A stretch of 64,000 bases of DNA from Rhizoclosmatium globosum (lineage: Eukaryota > Chytridiomycota > Chytridiomycetes > Chytridiales > Chytriomycetaceae): assembly GCA_002104985.1 (NCBI GenBank), contig MCGO01000107.1, positions 1-64,000 of the forward strand, in the 5' to 3' direction. This document shows positions 48,609 to 61,769 of the stretch, piece by piece (the first letter of the stretch is position 1; every line of letters begins with the position of its first letter). The notes below the pieces were generated by a model that did not search any database, was not told where the DNA came from, and saw nothing but the letters and a program-made list of their open reading frames with translations. Made by a program: the position numbers and the translations under genes.

Positions 48609-51600
48609 ATGCAACAAAACGACAGATGGCCTCCCACGCCAGCGCAACACGTCCAGAAATCTTTAACCAAAGATCCACAGGATCCAGACTCACGTGGACC
48701 GTCTCAATCCCAGCACTCAACCAGCCACGAAAGCAACCCCGCAGTACAATCTGCTATTGAAGTACTTCAATACAGACATCTTCCAACTTCTCATCCAAGA
48801 GCCGACTCACGTGAAGTGCAGTGGAGTGCCGGGGGTAAGCATCATCTCCGATCTGCAATTTCTTCCCCATCCCTTCCTTCCCCCCCTTCTTCGCTGCAAG
48901 AAAACCCACAAATCTATATCTCCAAACGGTATAAGACACAACAGGATAAGTGAAAGATGAGAGTGAAGCATATTTGACGGAATGTCGCCGAGGCATACCA
49001 AGTTTCGCCAGCTCAGACAACTTAAAGCCAATTGACACGCATCAAACAGCGCCGCTACACTCGCGAAACAACTCAACTATCTTTCCTCTCTTCTAGTATC
49101 GCTATATCCACTTTCCTGTACAACTTTGTCAATTCGGAACGCAATCCCCTCTCACTGTAGGCAAATCCCATAACCAACCTTCAAAAATCCAACACAGAAT
49201 CTGTACCAACGACTGGCCAGTTTCAAGAAGTTCGTTATACTCAAGTAATGGCCAATCCAAGAGACGCAATATATCGGATCCTCGACTCCTCCCTTGAAAG
49301 CATCGTAAAAATGAGCGACCACAGACAAATGAGCCCTGCGAACACAAATACGACTGAAAACAGAGGTGAGGATAGTGACAATAATGTAGAGTGTCCGTGA
49401 ACCGAATCCAGTTGGGAATCGTAACCAAGATAAAACGGTATCCCATTGAGTTCCACTGAATCCACAAAAATACAGGTACTCCCTCAAAGCCAATTCATCT
49501 CGATGCGGCGAACCAAGTTACAGGTTCAGCCACGGCAAGAACAGAGAATGGTCCCGTTCTTGAGCAGATCCTAAAAAGCGGCGTGAAAATGACGAGTCCC
49601 AACCACCGCAGCTACTATATGAGTCAGGACCCAACAGAAATCAGAGGTATGATATGAGAGTGAGATGTATATAGCTGGAAGAAACCATAGAGTTTTGAGA
49701 ATAGCGATTGTTGACGGCTAGATATCAAATCATGGTCAACCTGAGTCAACATACATATAATGAGACTGACGATAAACTGGATGATGTTCGTTTCTCCAAA
49801 GTTCGAGTAATTTGAGAAGAGAGTACAGCGGCGGTGTTGAACAGATTTTAAAAGGCTGCGGGGAACTGAGTTCCAGGCGCTGTGGCCCCTCTGTGAATCA
49901 GAGTCGGGCAGGAATTGAAAGTGAGTGATGAGGTTGAGAGATATAGAGCAGACAGTAACTATATCGAGTTGAGAATAGTAACAGAGCCTTTAAGGTATCC
50001 CATTGAACCCAACTGACTTGGTCAAAAATACAGGGACATCGGTGAAGACAGAATCTCTTGACGTGGCGTATCCAGTTCCAGGTTCAGCCACGACAAGAGT
50101 CAACGATGCTGTTCTTGAACAGATCCCAAAAAGCGGTGTGAAAATGAGTTCCAGCAACGGCCGCGGTCACGTTCCAACCCAATATCCAAGTGGAACAAGA
50201 GGTGAGTAATAAAATTCCGAGAGCGATATGTTGACTCCGATGGTGCCATATTCGTTGGGAATAGTGGCCATAAGTATGAGACACTTGTATTCAATGTGAC
50301 ACCATACGCAGGTCCAGCAAGTGCGACTCATATGCCAGACGTTTTTGGTCAAATCAAAAGTTTGGGTATTTTGAGACGAGAACAAGGCGAGGTTGTCGAA
50401 CAGATCCCCAAAACCGGTGTGAAAATGAGTTCCGGCAGCCACGGCTCTCCTTCAGACCAATATCTGACAGGAACTCAAAGTAGGTTGATTGTGAAACAGA
50501 TTATATGTAGCTTATATGAGTGTGGAATTACTGCTTGACGAATCTATCAAAATGAGCTCAACTGACTCCGAAAATACAGACACATTCAAACAGACGGGGA
50601 CTTCAGATGCTTCTTATCAAGTTTCGGGTTCCGATGCACTGAGACAAACTTATGCCGATGATATTGCCAATCAGATCCCAAAAAGCGGCGTGAAAAGTTC
50701 CACCGGCCACGGCAAGACGTTGAGTCAGAATCAGTCCACTATAAAAGGTGAGTCTTGTTAAAGTCGTTAAGACACTCGATAGTTGTTGAGGATAGAATAT
50801 GAAAATTCAGGATAGAGAAAGGCAGACTGTGGATTGTCGAGCATGAAAAGAATAGTCACCAGCTGTCATAGAATGTACATAGGAGGAGAATCTCGAAGCA
50901 TGAAGAGTGAACAGTTGGCGGAGAACGCTCAGATGGATAGCCTTGATTCAGACACAACTTCAAAACCACAATCCAATCACTCCCATTACGTAAAAGAACG
51001 CTCCTCTCTATATCTTTTCTTGGGTTTATAGTCCGTGTTGTCCATATGTTTTGCAAACGACTCGTTGCAGAAAACACTTTGAACTCAACATTCATCCTCT
51101 CCCATCAACTACAGATCAATTCCCAGACAGGATGAGCGTATCCAACCTTGTATCATCTAGAGAAGGCGCTGATGCTTCGAGTGCAAGAAACAATGCTCTG
51201 AATCATGTTCGTGAGGAATTGGATCAACCTTCTGATGAGATGAGGACTGGATTCAAGTTGTATGAGAAGAAGTCTGAAGATGAACCAAGAAAAAACAGAG
51301 ACAATATCAAGATGCAAAAGCCAGCAGGTTTGTTTTTGACGTTGTTGAGCACAAACACTGCGAATTTCTGAAGCGGAACACCTCTTCCAAACCGCACAGG
51401 TGCATCGACACAGGTTGAAGACCATCAAAAGTATTCAAAGAATGAGGTTATACAGCTGAACCGGTTCAGGGTTGAAAATCGGGACGAGGACTTGATTCCT
51501 GGAAACTTTGTTCAGTCAGATCCCGTGAATCAAACGACGAAGATTAGAGGATCAAACGACAATGTTTTACCATATTTAAATGTAGAGAAGTCAGCTGTTG

Positions 51601-53885
51601 TAATCCATGCGACATCAGGTAAGGTGCTCAACTCCACCCTAACAGTTTGAAGATATGGGAACAACTTGAAGTGACGTTCTGCGCCAAAAGTCTCCCATGA
51701 TAAGCATATTACTCTTCAAAAGTAATTTGAATGGAGTCTGATGCAACAACAGTTCCATGGAACAATTTGGACTTGAAAAAGGCGGCTCCTGCTGTCCTGG
51801 GATACACACCAGTCCTCTTTTTGCTCCCTAGCCCTTCCCTGATAACTTTTTGTGCTTGATTTATAACTGTTGTTAGATTCGGTTTCAAACATGGAGCCTC
51901 TGAGATTCACAGTGAATGAGGGTTGGAGCCAGAAGGTCGGGTGGGCAAACGGCGATCATAATCAAGGCCAACCATCTTTGAGAACTCAAGGCCAACTATC
52001 TTTGAGAACAGAATTAAATCTTCGCGCTGTATCAGGCGAGTATAGTGCTGGCATTGTTGATGGTGAGCGTCTGAATCCATGTTATCTTCGAAGTCCGACA
52101 TGTCGATGCTGAGCGAATCCTTCGGAAATGATAAATACTTGAGTAGAAAATAATGGCGACGTTGGGGACGGATACGGTGCTGTTTGGATGAAATTTAGTC
52201 GAGTTTCAAACGAAGTGATTGGATTCATACTTCAGCACAACTGCCTCAACAAAAAGAAACGACGCACATATTAGTGATCGCTTACAAAAAGCTAAACTGT
52301 TATGGTAGAACCTGGCGTGGACGATTCGAATGCCAGAATTGAAGAGCAGGGATCTGAATCCATATCCCAAGGAGGTCCAAGTCGCACCCAGAGCGGCTCT
52401 GTATCCTTTAAGAAACAAAAAAGGCATCGCACAGCGACAGACTACGAAGACGGAGAGTACACGAGTACTCGATCCAAACGGCTAGCACGTCCTGCCAACT
52501 ATAAAGATGGCAAACCCGATCTGCGTTCAGATATAGCAAAAACAGTGCTTTTCGAAACGTATCATGGTTTCATTGAGGATCCTTTAGATGCAGTGTATGT
52601 GGTTCAAGGAACTTTGGAGGGTGTCTTGCCCGCGTTCAAAGGAAATGCAGAAGAAATGGCGAGTATCAAAGTCAGAAGTGGAACAGTCATTGTAATGCCT
52701 GAGAAAGGATTGACTGTCAAGCGGTGGAGGGTGAGTTTAAAGTTTAATTTTGGTTCCGGATTGGGAGGAGGGAGGGGAATGTTGGGGAACCAACTGACTT
52801 CGTGTGACTAACGAAATGGATTAGGATGGGATCAAGTGGTCTCCTTCGCGTGCGTATGGCCAGTTTCTTTTGTACAGGTTTGTGTTGTTGTTGATGAGAT
52901 TGTCAATCTAAGCCTCCACTGATTGTGCTGCATCCTCCTCAGACAAATCGAGTTGAAGGACCCAGGAGCTCCAGATCAGCCTGAAGTTATTCATGAGCCA
53001 GCTCCATATTCCACTCCATACGGCTCAACAACTGGTCTACAACCAACTTTCACTGCTCGCACATTGAAGGAGGGCACGCAAATCACAGAGAATGGACTTA
53101 CAAAGCGCACGATAACGGTTCGAGGCTCCGACGGCGAGAAGCACCGTGTGGTGTCGTACTATAATTCAAAAGACGTGATGGAGATGATTCGTAAAATGCA
53201 GAGGAAGGAGGAAAACGATGTACTGATGGGGTTTATGCGAGCAACTGAAGATAATAGACTAAAAGAGATGGTGAAGAAGAGCGGCGTGGATGCTTTGGGA
53301 TTGGTGCGGCAGTCGTTCCCAGACTGGAAGCCAGAGTTGTTTGGAACAAAGGTCTCGCCGCGCAGAGAAACTACACAGTCAAAAGACATTCTGGTAAAGG
53401 TGAAAGAGGAAGCGGCCGTCCTGGTTGGGCAATCAAGAGGCAGTTCATTCCGACAAGATTCAACAACAAATCGTTCCGTTGTGCATCAACCACTTCCTAC
53501 TCGTGGTCATACTACAAGCATAGTGAAAGATTGGTCTTATTTGTATTTGAAAGATTTTGCTGGATATCATCCTTACAAGAATGGCGCTCAGTCGTATGAT
53601 GCATTCAGGAAGACGTTAAGAGAACGAGTCGACGTTCCAAGCTATCAACAGCATCAGCAATACCAGGATAATAGAGGATTATATTCTCAGTATCAGGCCA
53701 GCAGAGTGCATGTATTTCAGCAGCATTATCAAACTGTTTCTTTGCCATCATTCCCTCCACCAGCTCACACTTATGATCCCCGACCACATCAGCATGGACA
53801 AAATTCCATGATGGCACCTATTTATTGGCCAAACCCGCCTCCTTCGAATTATGCACCCCCTTATCCCTACTATCCAGATCATTGA
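48609..53885 (+). CDS. WOPR-domain transcription factor C with duplicated exon modules
   Basis: Proposed exons: 48609-48834 (start MQQNDRWPP), 49198-49365, 49476-49646, 50034-50201, 50312-50479, 50580-50747, 50883-51023, 51115-51327, 51400-51618, 51877-52062, 52309-52730, 52825-52877 and 52943-53885. Every junction up to 52309 is phase 1, so the chain is one open frame. The five exons between 49198 and 50747 are 168, 171, 168, 168 and 168 nt and encode variants of a module with EQIPKSGVKMSS. The WOPR domain begins TYHGFIEDPLDAVYVVQGT, with VRSGTVIVM, KRWR/DGIKWSPSR, FLLYR and GLTKRTITVRGSDG..RVVSYY; the tail is Tyr/Gln/His/Pro-rich. An alternative start exists at 52302 (MVEPGVDDS), giving a short form without modules. 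Function: predicted DNA-binding developmental regulator. Confidence 0.8.
49198..50747 (+). repeat. Tandem ~56-codon exon modules with duplicated introns
   Basis: Five open modules plus one decayed module ending at 49920. Shared core: (A/P)V(L/V)EQI(P/L)K(S/T)GVKM(S/T)S, ending near TRG or an equivalent before GTGAGT. Introns also match: CCCATTGA..CAACTGA.. AAAATACAG precedes several modules. The first module (49198-49365) is the most diverged (RILDSSLESIVKMSD). Confidence 0.85.
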
Positions 53886-54058
53886 CATTTATAAACCTTG
53901 TTTATTCAGGATGTAAAGGGAAGAGATTAATAAAGAATATGAGATGAAGGCATAAAAGGGAATTTGATTTGACCGATTGCACTTGGAACTAATAGGAAAC
54001 TTGTTCTTATTTATGAAGCATAACAATACTCCATAATTGCGAAAGGAGAATAAGAGCT

Positions 54059-55377
54059 TCACAAGAACGAAGTCTGTCCTCCGTAGATACCATACCTGTT
54101 GGCATAACCATTATAATATCCTCCAAAGTACTGGTTTGTATGTCCATCGGTTGTTGACGTTTCATTTTGGTTTTGGGAAGACATCCCAAAGCTTGAAGAT
54201 GGATACGATGGAGTACGATACTCATTAAATGCTTGCTTAGGAAAGTGTAATTCGGAGAGTTTTGTGAGGTAACTTTGACGAGCCACATAATCATCGTAAG
54301 ACTTCGAGCCTTGGCGATATGGATGGTAGTTCTCAAAACACTTTCCAGTGTATAACTTCGTCACATTTGGACTGTTTGTTGCTCCTCCATACTCGCTAAC
54401 AGGTTTTGGAGTTTCGTCCAACATTATGGACGTGCCAGAAATTTTACGATTCCTGGTTGCCGGTAACTTCCACTCTTTCACAACTTGTTTCAAAGCATGT
54501 GGGGCATTTCGGCGAGGTGCGATTGGCCTTTCTGGCGTCCATTGCGGAAGTGTAGTCTTGATTAAACTTGTCATACTAATTCCAGCCTTTTCCATAATTA
54601 GTATCAAGTGATTGTCATAAGACGGTCTTGAAAGCGTTGTATTGTTCTTTTCCGCAGTCTGCTGGTGTTGGAGTCCATTCAACTTTTCCGCTGTTCGTTC
54701 CGAGGCCTTTGTACTCAACACATCTGAAGCCTTATAGTAGGACACAACGCGATAGCTTATACCATCACTTCCTTTAATACTGATGGTACGTTTTGTTAGA
54801 CCTTCTCTGCGTAGTTGTGTGTTTGGCTTGAGTGTCCTCTCCGAAAACGAGGGCAATAATCCGGTTGTGGAACCAGTATGACCAGATAAGTTTATCATAT
54901 CCTGAATCAAATCGTTGTTAGGTTGAGTTGAGTTTGCTCCCTTTGCCTCGATTTCTCTGGATGAAATGGTTACTTGAAGTTTCATCATGCCCCACAACGT
55001 TACCTGTACAGTATGAAAGGCGAATACGCCCTTGATGGTGACCACCTGAGTCCATCCTGATTCGAAATGAAAAGAGGTAGGTGTTAAAACGGCTGAGACG
55101 GTGACTCAAACTTCAAAAATCAAGCACGAACCCTCCATCGCTTCAAATAGGGATTGTTCTCGGCCATAACGATGACCGTCCCGCTTCGCACATCGACGTT
55201 CGCCATATCTTCGGCGGTGCCAGTAAAGGCAGATAGGACACCCAATATAGCTCCTTGAACCACAAAGAGGGCGTCCATTGCATCCTCGATGAACCCATGA
55301 TAAGTTTGATTCGTATGTTCAACATCCTCTGACGATCCTGCGTCTTGAACACTTGGGCGTTCTGAAGTACTGGCCAT
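54059..55377 (-). CDS. WOPR-domain transcription factor D (short, no exon array)
   Basis: Three exons: 55377-55132, 55056-55004 and 54956-54059. MASTSERPSVQD leads after about 30 residues into TYHGFIEDAMDALFVVQGA, VRSGTVIVMAENNP, KRWR/DGLRWSPSR, FILYR and GLTKRTISIKGSDG..RVVSYY. The C-terminal part has the family features YHPYRQGSKSYDDYVARQ and a Tyr/Gly/Gln-rich end. It lacks upstream modules and begins 60 bases after the stop of WOPR gene B on the same strand, so it may depend on a promoter inside gene B or be transcribed with it. Predicted nuclear DNA-binding regulator. An in-frame ATG at 55425 would add 16 residues and reach to within a dozen bases of the gene B stop. Confidence 0.85.
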
Positions 55378-55437
55378 TGTTTTACTACGATCAGAAAAGT
55401 TTTCGACACTGACAAACGTTTTCAAATGCTATCATCT

Positions 55438-58400
55438 TTATTGATGATTTGGTGGGAATGGTGGGTAATAGAAAGTATGTCCAACATGAGGTAGCGTTGG
55501 ATGAACAGGATGAACTGGAGGAGTGGTGAAATGAGTAGGTTGATCAGCTTGAACGTGTGTTGGTGGTGGACATACATGAGTATGACTATGGTGCAGATTT
55601 GAGGTGTTATGTGGTACAGAGGGAGCTGCTGGTCCGACTTGGGAATAATGGTATGACCCAGAATATTGTCGAGGATGGTGTTGAGTTGGATGGTTTTGAA
55701 GGCATGTTTGTTGATAAAGAAAACGCGGAGGAGGATAATGTTGGGTTTGTGAAGGAGGGTGATGACGGCGACAGACGAAGTCGTCGTAGTCTTCGGAATG
55801 GCCTTGGTATGGATAATAACCGTCCAAGTCCATCTTTTCGTACAGTCTACGCGGATTTAATACTGAAGAAGACGTATTTTGGTGATTATTGGCCGAGTTC
55901 AATGATGTCAGGCTGAGCTGCTCCTTTTTTGGTGGTGTCTTGATGTTGTCAAAATGAGGTTGTTGCTGTCGCCCTTCAAGACCTTCACTTTGGCCACGCT
56001 GACTCGTTAGATTACGCACTGGCCTTGAAGATATTGCTTGTTTTGATGGTGGCGGAGAAACTCGGCGCGTCTGAGACAAACGTTCCTCCTTCCAATCAGC
56101 AAACGTTTGTTTCAACAAGTTCACCATATTGATTCCGGTCTCTTGAACCAATGTCTTCATCACAGGGTCATCTACAGCTCTACAGAAATGGCCCCCTTCT
56201 CTTTCCGGAATGCCTGCCTCTGGAGTCTTCAACCTCGCCTTCATCTCCAACACATTTTTCGAACTATAATACGAAACAACTCGGTGTTTGAGACCATCGC
56301 TTCCTTTAACGCTGATTGTTCGTTTTGTCAGCCCATTCTTGAGAAGCTGTGTGTTTGGTTTCAAAGTTCTCTCGGTATATGTTGGAAGCACTCCAGTCGT
56401 CGAACCAAAGTGCCCAGGAGGCGGCAATATATCCACACTTAATTCTTCATCTTGTGCAGTAGCGTTTGGATCTTTGTTCTCGATTTGTCGGTCTGTGGAC
56501 AATCAGTCCTCGTCATCAATACCCCACGCAAATAACTCACAGAGAATGAACGGACCAAAAGCACGTGAAGGGGACCAGCGTATTCCATCCTGAATGAGAT
56601 CGAGGAATTCAGAACAAATACGAAGGAATTTACAGCCCAACGAACTCACTCTCCACCGTTTTACAAAAGGACTATTTTCAGCCATCACAATCACAGTTCC
56701 ACTCCGTATACGAATTCGAGCCATTTCTTCAGCGGTTCCCGCAAATGGGGTGAGCTTCCCGAGGACAGTGCCCTGGACGACATACAACGCATCCATAGGA
56801 TCCTCGATGTATCCATGGTACGTCTCAAACAGAACTGTCTTTTGATTGTTCTTACTGTCTTCGTTTACTTCTTTATAGGATTTAGTGGAGGTCCGTTGTC
56901 GTTTACTTCGAGAAGATGATGCTCTGTATTCACCGTCATCGTCATCCTCGTTCATTGCTGGGGGTGACTCGGACCGACCTCTTGCATCTTTGGACATGTT
57001 TGACGCTTGTGGCCTCCAGCGTTCTGGCTCGGGCAAAGAGTTTGTGTCTACAGAAATATAGTTTAACACAAATCTGAATGCCCTAAACGTTAGGTTTGAA
57101 TCGAGACATTATGGATCGATATTGGAGTATTGAGGTCGTCAAAGCGAGTAAAGCTTCGTTCCAAGCAAGAAAAGTTCTGCTCACCTGCTTGTTTGGAATC
57201 GTCATACAAAGGGAGTCGTTCCTCCATCGCTTCTCCACCGGACTCAAGTGCCTTTGAAGTTATGCGGCGACTATCTGTTTTGGGATGGGAAAGTTCAGGT
57301 TAGTGGCGATTAATGAACCAACGTTTGTGAGGGAATTCTTTCCGCCTAAGTTCCTTCTCAAACGTTATCCATTTTAGATGAGGCAGATAGAGTTTGACGG
57401 GCGTATCTTGCAAGATACCGTGATTCCCCTTTTCTTACACGAAGTTCTTCTTTTGAACTTGGGGTTGAACGCCTACCTGATACGCTTTTGACTGTAACGC
57501 TTCGTGCACCCTTCTCTGTTGTATCTCTTGTGGAGTCATTGTTTAGAGAAGCTTTCACTTGGCCGTTGTCCACATCCAGGCTCTCAGTGCGAATAGTTTC
57601 CAATCCAAGTGGTGATTGGTGAGTCAGCAAGCTTGATGAGGCTGTTTATGAAGCACCATAATTTCAGTTTATGCCGTATAAGTGGTCGGATTGATGGCGA
57701 GAACAAACCTTGTGCATGATTAGGACTCACAATCGTGGATGTGGATGGGGCAGAACTCCCTATCATGAAGCCTGGTCTTGCATGTAAACCTGAGGCAAAG
57801 AGTGATGGAGAATTTGTTCCCTCTGTCGCTGCTGGATTCATCGCGAGGTTTGTCTCTCCTACGATTTTGACGTGTCAGCAACCTTGTCACTAATTCACAC
57901 CAACGTCCATCTCAAGGGTATCAAATGACAAGTTGTCGTTTCTTCCGCAGACTACACCTTCGAATTTCTTCTGGCCTTATCACAAAGTGTTGGCACAACA
58001 ATATTCATGACTCTCATCGCAGGTGGCAGATGCTTCGCTTATAGTACTGGTTGACTTACTTGACTCTGACGTTCTCCTGGTGTCCTCTCGGGCGTTGTTG
58101 ATTGTCTGTGTGTATCGAGTAGCCTCTGTTTGATTGTTCAATAGTTTGATTAGCGTTGTCAATGCGGAAGTTAAGCAAACAATCCTCAAATCAACGAATA
58201 GAATATGTGCATTGATGGGGTTATGCATTCTCAATCCAAGCAACAAACCGAGTGGCGGCTTTGTATTCTGAAGTTCATGCGCTAAACTTCACATCAAAAG
58301 GTACCTCGTTCCTTATACTCCATCTCATTTTCAGGCTCTCAGTCTGCTGGCTCAACTTGAGAGAACTGCCCAAGACTCTGTCACTGCTACTCGTTTCTGA

Positions 58401-59623
58401 TGTGGATTTCGACAAGGAATGAGGTCTTTGACTTCAACTCACCACCGTCACGATCCAGAGGAGTACCATGAACATCGATAGTAATATGAGAATTGTTCAT
58501 ATCACCCGTCCCTATGGTTTTCCATGTCAATACCAGTCTATCAACCGGCCGCAGCTTCATCCATGAAACACAAAACTCATACCAGTATATAAAACCATCT
58601 CATTTGTGTTCTTTCTCGTCTTATCCTCGTGCATAATGTGTTGGTGAGTTGAGGTTGCCTCTATTTGACGAGTTTTTGTGGTTAAACTTTACTCCCAGCA
58701 GAGGCTAATCGCTCGCACTGGTAAACATATGAGGAGAGATAATTCTGACTGTAGGAGGGTCGTTTCCAATCAATTCGCTTCGCTCATTCGTATCAGTTAC
58801 AATCACTGAGCCCATCATTCGACTCAGTAGTGCACGATTGTTAAGATCAACCGGACGATTTAAGCTACTAAACACATTCCCAGCGCCATGTTGATAAGGA
58901 TTATGTCACTCGTCATAATCAGTATGTCTCAGTTCGTCATAATTGGCATCTTTGACTCTCGCACTGTTCTTCGGATAGGAGCTCACCTGTCTCAAATGAT
59001 TTTGAACTTGGGGACTTTAGAATTGCGTCTGAAACGATGATAGCACCTGTCACTGGCGGATTGAGTGGGTTTGTTGGGTTTTGTCAGGATTAGGTCAGGA
59101 TTGGGACGAAGGAAAGTCGAATTTGCAGAGACAGACCGGGGGGAGGATTATGGGGTACGAGGAGAAGAATTCAAATATTCAGGATCACTATAGTAGGGCT
59201 TCCTTGATGATATCTTGCGAGGCAAGTCTGCTGGTTTTCACTCACTCTTCTCTCCCTTTGAGATGCTTATTCTACTTTGTCACACCAGAATCTCAGTACC
59301 TCAATATTACTGAAACTAGTTTATGGTTTGCCGTATCTGATCGATTTCTCGCCTCTGTGTGGATGTAGGAGGGAGGGTAGGAGTGGGCAGAATCGGGATT
59401 GGCGTTACCGTAGCAATTCGTACCCTCATCAATACTTCGAGGAGTGTTTCGAGCATTTGACGAGTTGATAGGCGCTGGTTTGCCGGTTTCAGTTGGGTCG
59501 GTGTTGAACGTTTCGCGCGCCACAGTGCTGACACCCTCCTTCGTGGGATGACGTGACTGCCTGTTCAACGTCAAATCCATGTTCGTTGATGCCGATGGAT
59601 GTTCGTCTATTGCTGGATTTTTC
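55438..59623 (-). CDS. WOPR-domain transcription factor B with upstream phase-1 exon array
   Basis: Mirror copy of gene A in the right arm. The core exons are 57047-56650, 56590-56541 (approximately) and 56492-55438. The first core exon differs from gene A at seven of 132 residues, all before the TYHGYIED start of the WOPR domain; the domain itself is identical. Array exons corresponding to those of A are present with in-frame indels and clustered amino-acid changes (for example GLETIRTESLDVDNGQ against EFGTIRTQSLDVDDSQ). After GHSEDY the sequence leaves the duplication and encodes an unrelated Pro/His-rich tail ending FYYPPFPPNHQ. The donor after KRWR has AGA|GTGAG in place of AGG|GTGAG. The first exon is unresolved. 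Predicted DNA-binding regulator with the same target preference as gene A. Confidence 0.8.
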
Positions 59624-61769
59624 CTGGACAAATAGAACCAATTGGCGTTCTTGGTTAAGCAATATACCACTACAAACAAGATTAACCGGATGATGTTGGC
59701 TTTGACGAGTCAATGATGAAGTTGTAGGAGCTCCAGTAGCCTGACAGGTTAGTTTTGCACTGTATGGTGACTCTCAACTGCCTCTCCACTGCCCAGAGTA
59801 ATCTATAAACCATCGCCCACCCAACTCACCGGCATTGAATATGGCGTAAATCGCCAGCTATGCTTTGGAATGAATCCGACGTTTTGAATGTTACCAGAAA
59901 CCAATGCTGACGATCCAGTTCTCCAAGTCACATCCTTCCTCATTGAAACCAGCTTCGTGCTCCTTCACTCTTCAACTTTGGACTGTTCTGGTGGCGTTCA
60001 CCAAGTGTGTCTTCCTATTAATTGGAACTTACCAGCTTAACTCTCAAATACGCAAACAACTGGTTAATAGAAGTGTGTGAATGATGAGTATTAGATACGT
60101 ATCATTGGGACAAGTGAAGGTTTTGGTTCCGAACTAATGTGATGACGATCAATCCGAGAAGAGAATGGCGGGGTTGAAACCGAGACGGTGCTGTGACTTG
60201 TTAACTGAATGAGTCAATATGCTGTTAGTGTGCGGTGTACCATTTGTATCTACCAACTGGTTCATTTGTCTTCGCGGATCGCGCTTTTGATTTCATAGTC
60301 CACTGCTCCCTCGTATCGTCCACATGTTTTGGCTCCTACCTCGAAGACCGTCTCAACCATCAAAACACGCAGCGTCAATATGCTTCTATTATTGGCTGTT
60401 CTTTACACAGAAAGGTGGTTTAGTGGCGGGATATGCGGAAAAAGCGGAGCGAGCCAGTTGCTGGAAACGGTTTCCACAACTTCAGTGTTATTGGTGGATG
60501 TCCATATCCATCGCCACTTTTCCCTGGCCGAACTTAGCTCACACGAGAGCCATATCTACCTCCAGTTCTGATCTAGTCCGTTTATGAGCTTCTTTGGTAT
60601 CCACGCACATTCACCCAAAGTCTGTGTTGGTGCCTTAGAAGCGAGCGAGATGCACTGGCTTTGCTTTGGTGGTTGAAATGCACGAAACAGGGCTATGGGG
60701 CAACTAACATCAATCCAGCACTTCTCCTTATTCCTCTTCCACCTGGCAGCGTACCTGAACTTAAAGTACCACAGAGAATCTTTTAACAAGAGCTCCTTTG
60801 TTTCATTTGTACTTACGGAGCATCTCATCACTGGAATCAACACTTTGGGAACACTTTGTCCCTCCAACGTTGCTCACAAAAAACAAAAGGCAGAAACGGA
60901 ACCAAAAACCGAATTCGATACTTGAGCTTATGAACAACTACAAAAGCTATGTTGAAATACCTAGGGTATTTTTCGCAACAAGTGCTTAGTGTTTTGGCGC
61001 TTGCTGTTGATTTGGCTTTCAATTCGCAAGCGAAGTGTTCTGTTTTCTAGCTTTATTGTGTTTGGATCTGACTGTCTTCTGCTGATTCGGATGAAGGCAT
61101 GATTACTGGTGGTGAAACAAGGTGGGGCCATTCTCATTTTTCATATGAAGCGTTGTCAACCAAATAAATGATTATGATTTTCAAATTGAATGTAAGAACA
61201 AAGAAATTGACTTGAATGTTCATTGTTCCGAAAAAGACTGACAAGGTGTTTGACAATACATGAACGCGGAGTACATCAACGACTGGATTTTCATCGCTTG
61301 CTATATTCGCAGAGTTCCAGTTTTCTATGGCCGTAATATCGGGAATAGGACTTTGCTTCCTGTCCTCATTGATTGTCTTTGAAACGCAATCTCAGTCACG
61401 CAAAAAAACCTTCAACGCGTTCAACATTTTATTGTTCATGTTATGTATATGCCAAATCACTCTGCACATTTGCACTGGGTTACGATACTGGTTACATTCT
61501 GATATATCTGTTATCACTGGAGTCACTCTGTTTCTGGTTGAAGATGCAAGTGTATATGGATTGCTATATTGTTATATATTGTATACTTGGTTGCGAGGGA
61601 GCGAAGTGCTACGGAAAGTGATTCCAAAGGGAGTCAAGTACTTTAAAGGACTCGTGTATTTATCGCCGATTGTTTGTAGCAACCGTGACTGTGGATACAA
61701 TATGTATTTGGGCACGTTTGAGTGGGGTTTCAAGTCGACTTATGCTTAGAGCCAGTGTGGTTTTAGAGG
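55784..61769 (-). repeat. Right arm of the ~5.9-kb inverted duplication
   Basis: Reverse-complement partner of 15481-21366; length 5,986 against 5,886 bases. The arms are 34.4 kb apart. Its outer edge lies inside the 7TM gene, where this copy continues with the helices missing in the left copy; its inner edge lies inside WOPR gene B. Confidence 0.9.
60840..60862 (-). repeat. Dispersed GGGACAAAGTGTTCCC repeat, right-arm copy
   Basis: Reverse complement of the left-arm copy with one 11-base unit fewer. Confidence 0.6.

Noticed and set aside
49800..49920. A sixth module in the gene C array
   Set aside because: GVEQILKG..ELSSRRCG is clearly related, and the 3' end keeps phase 1, but no acceptor gives phase 1 at the 5' end and a stop lies upstream; treated as a decayed module.
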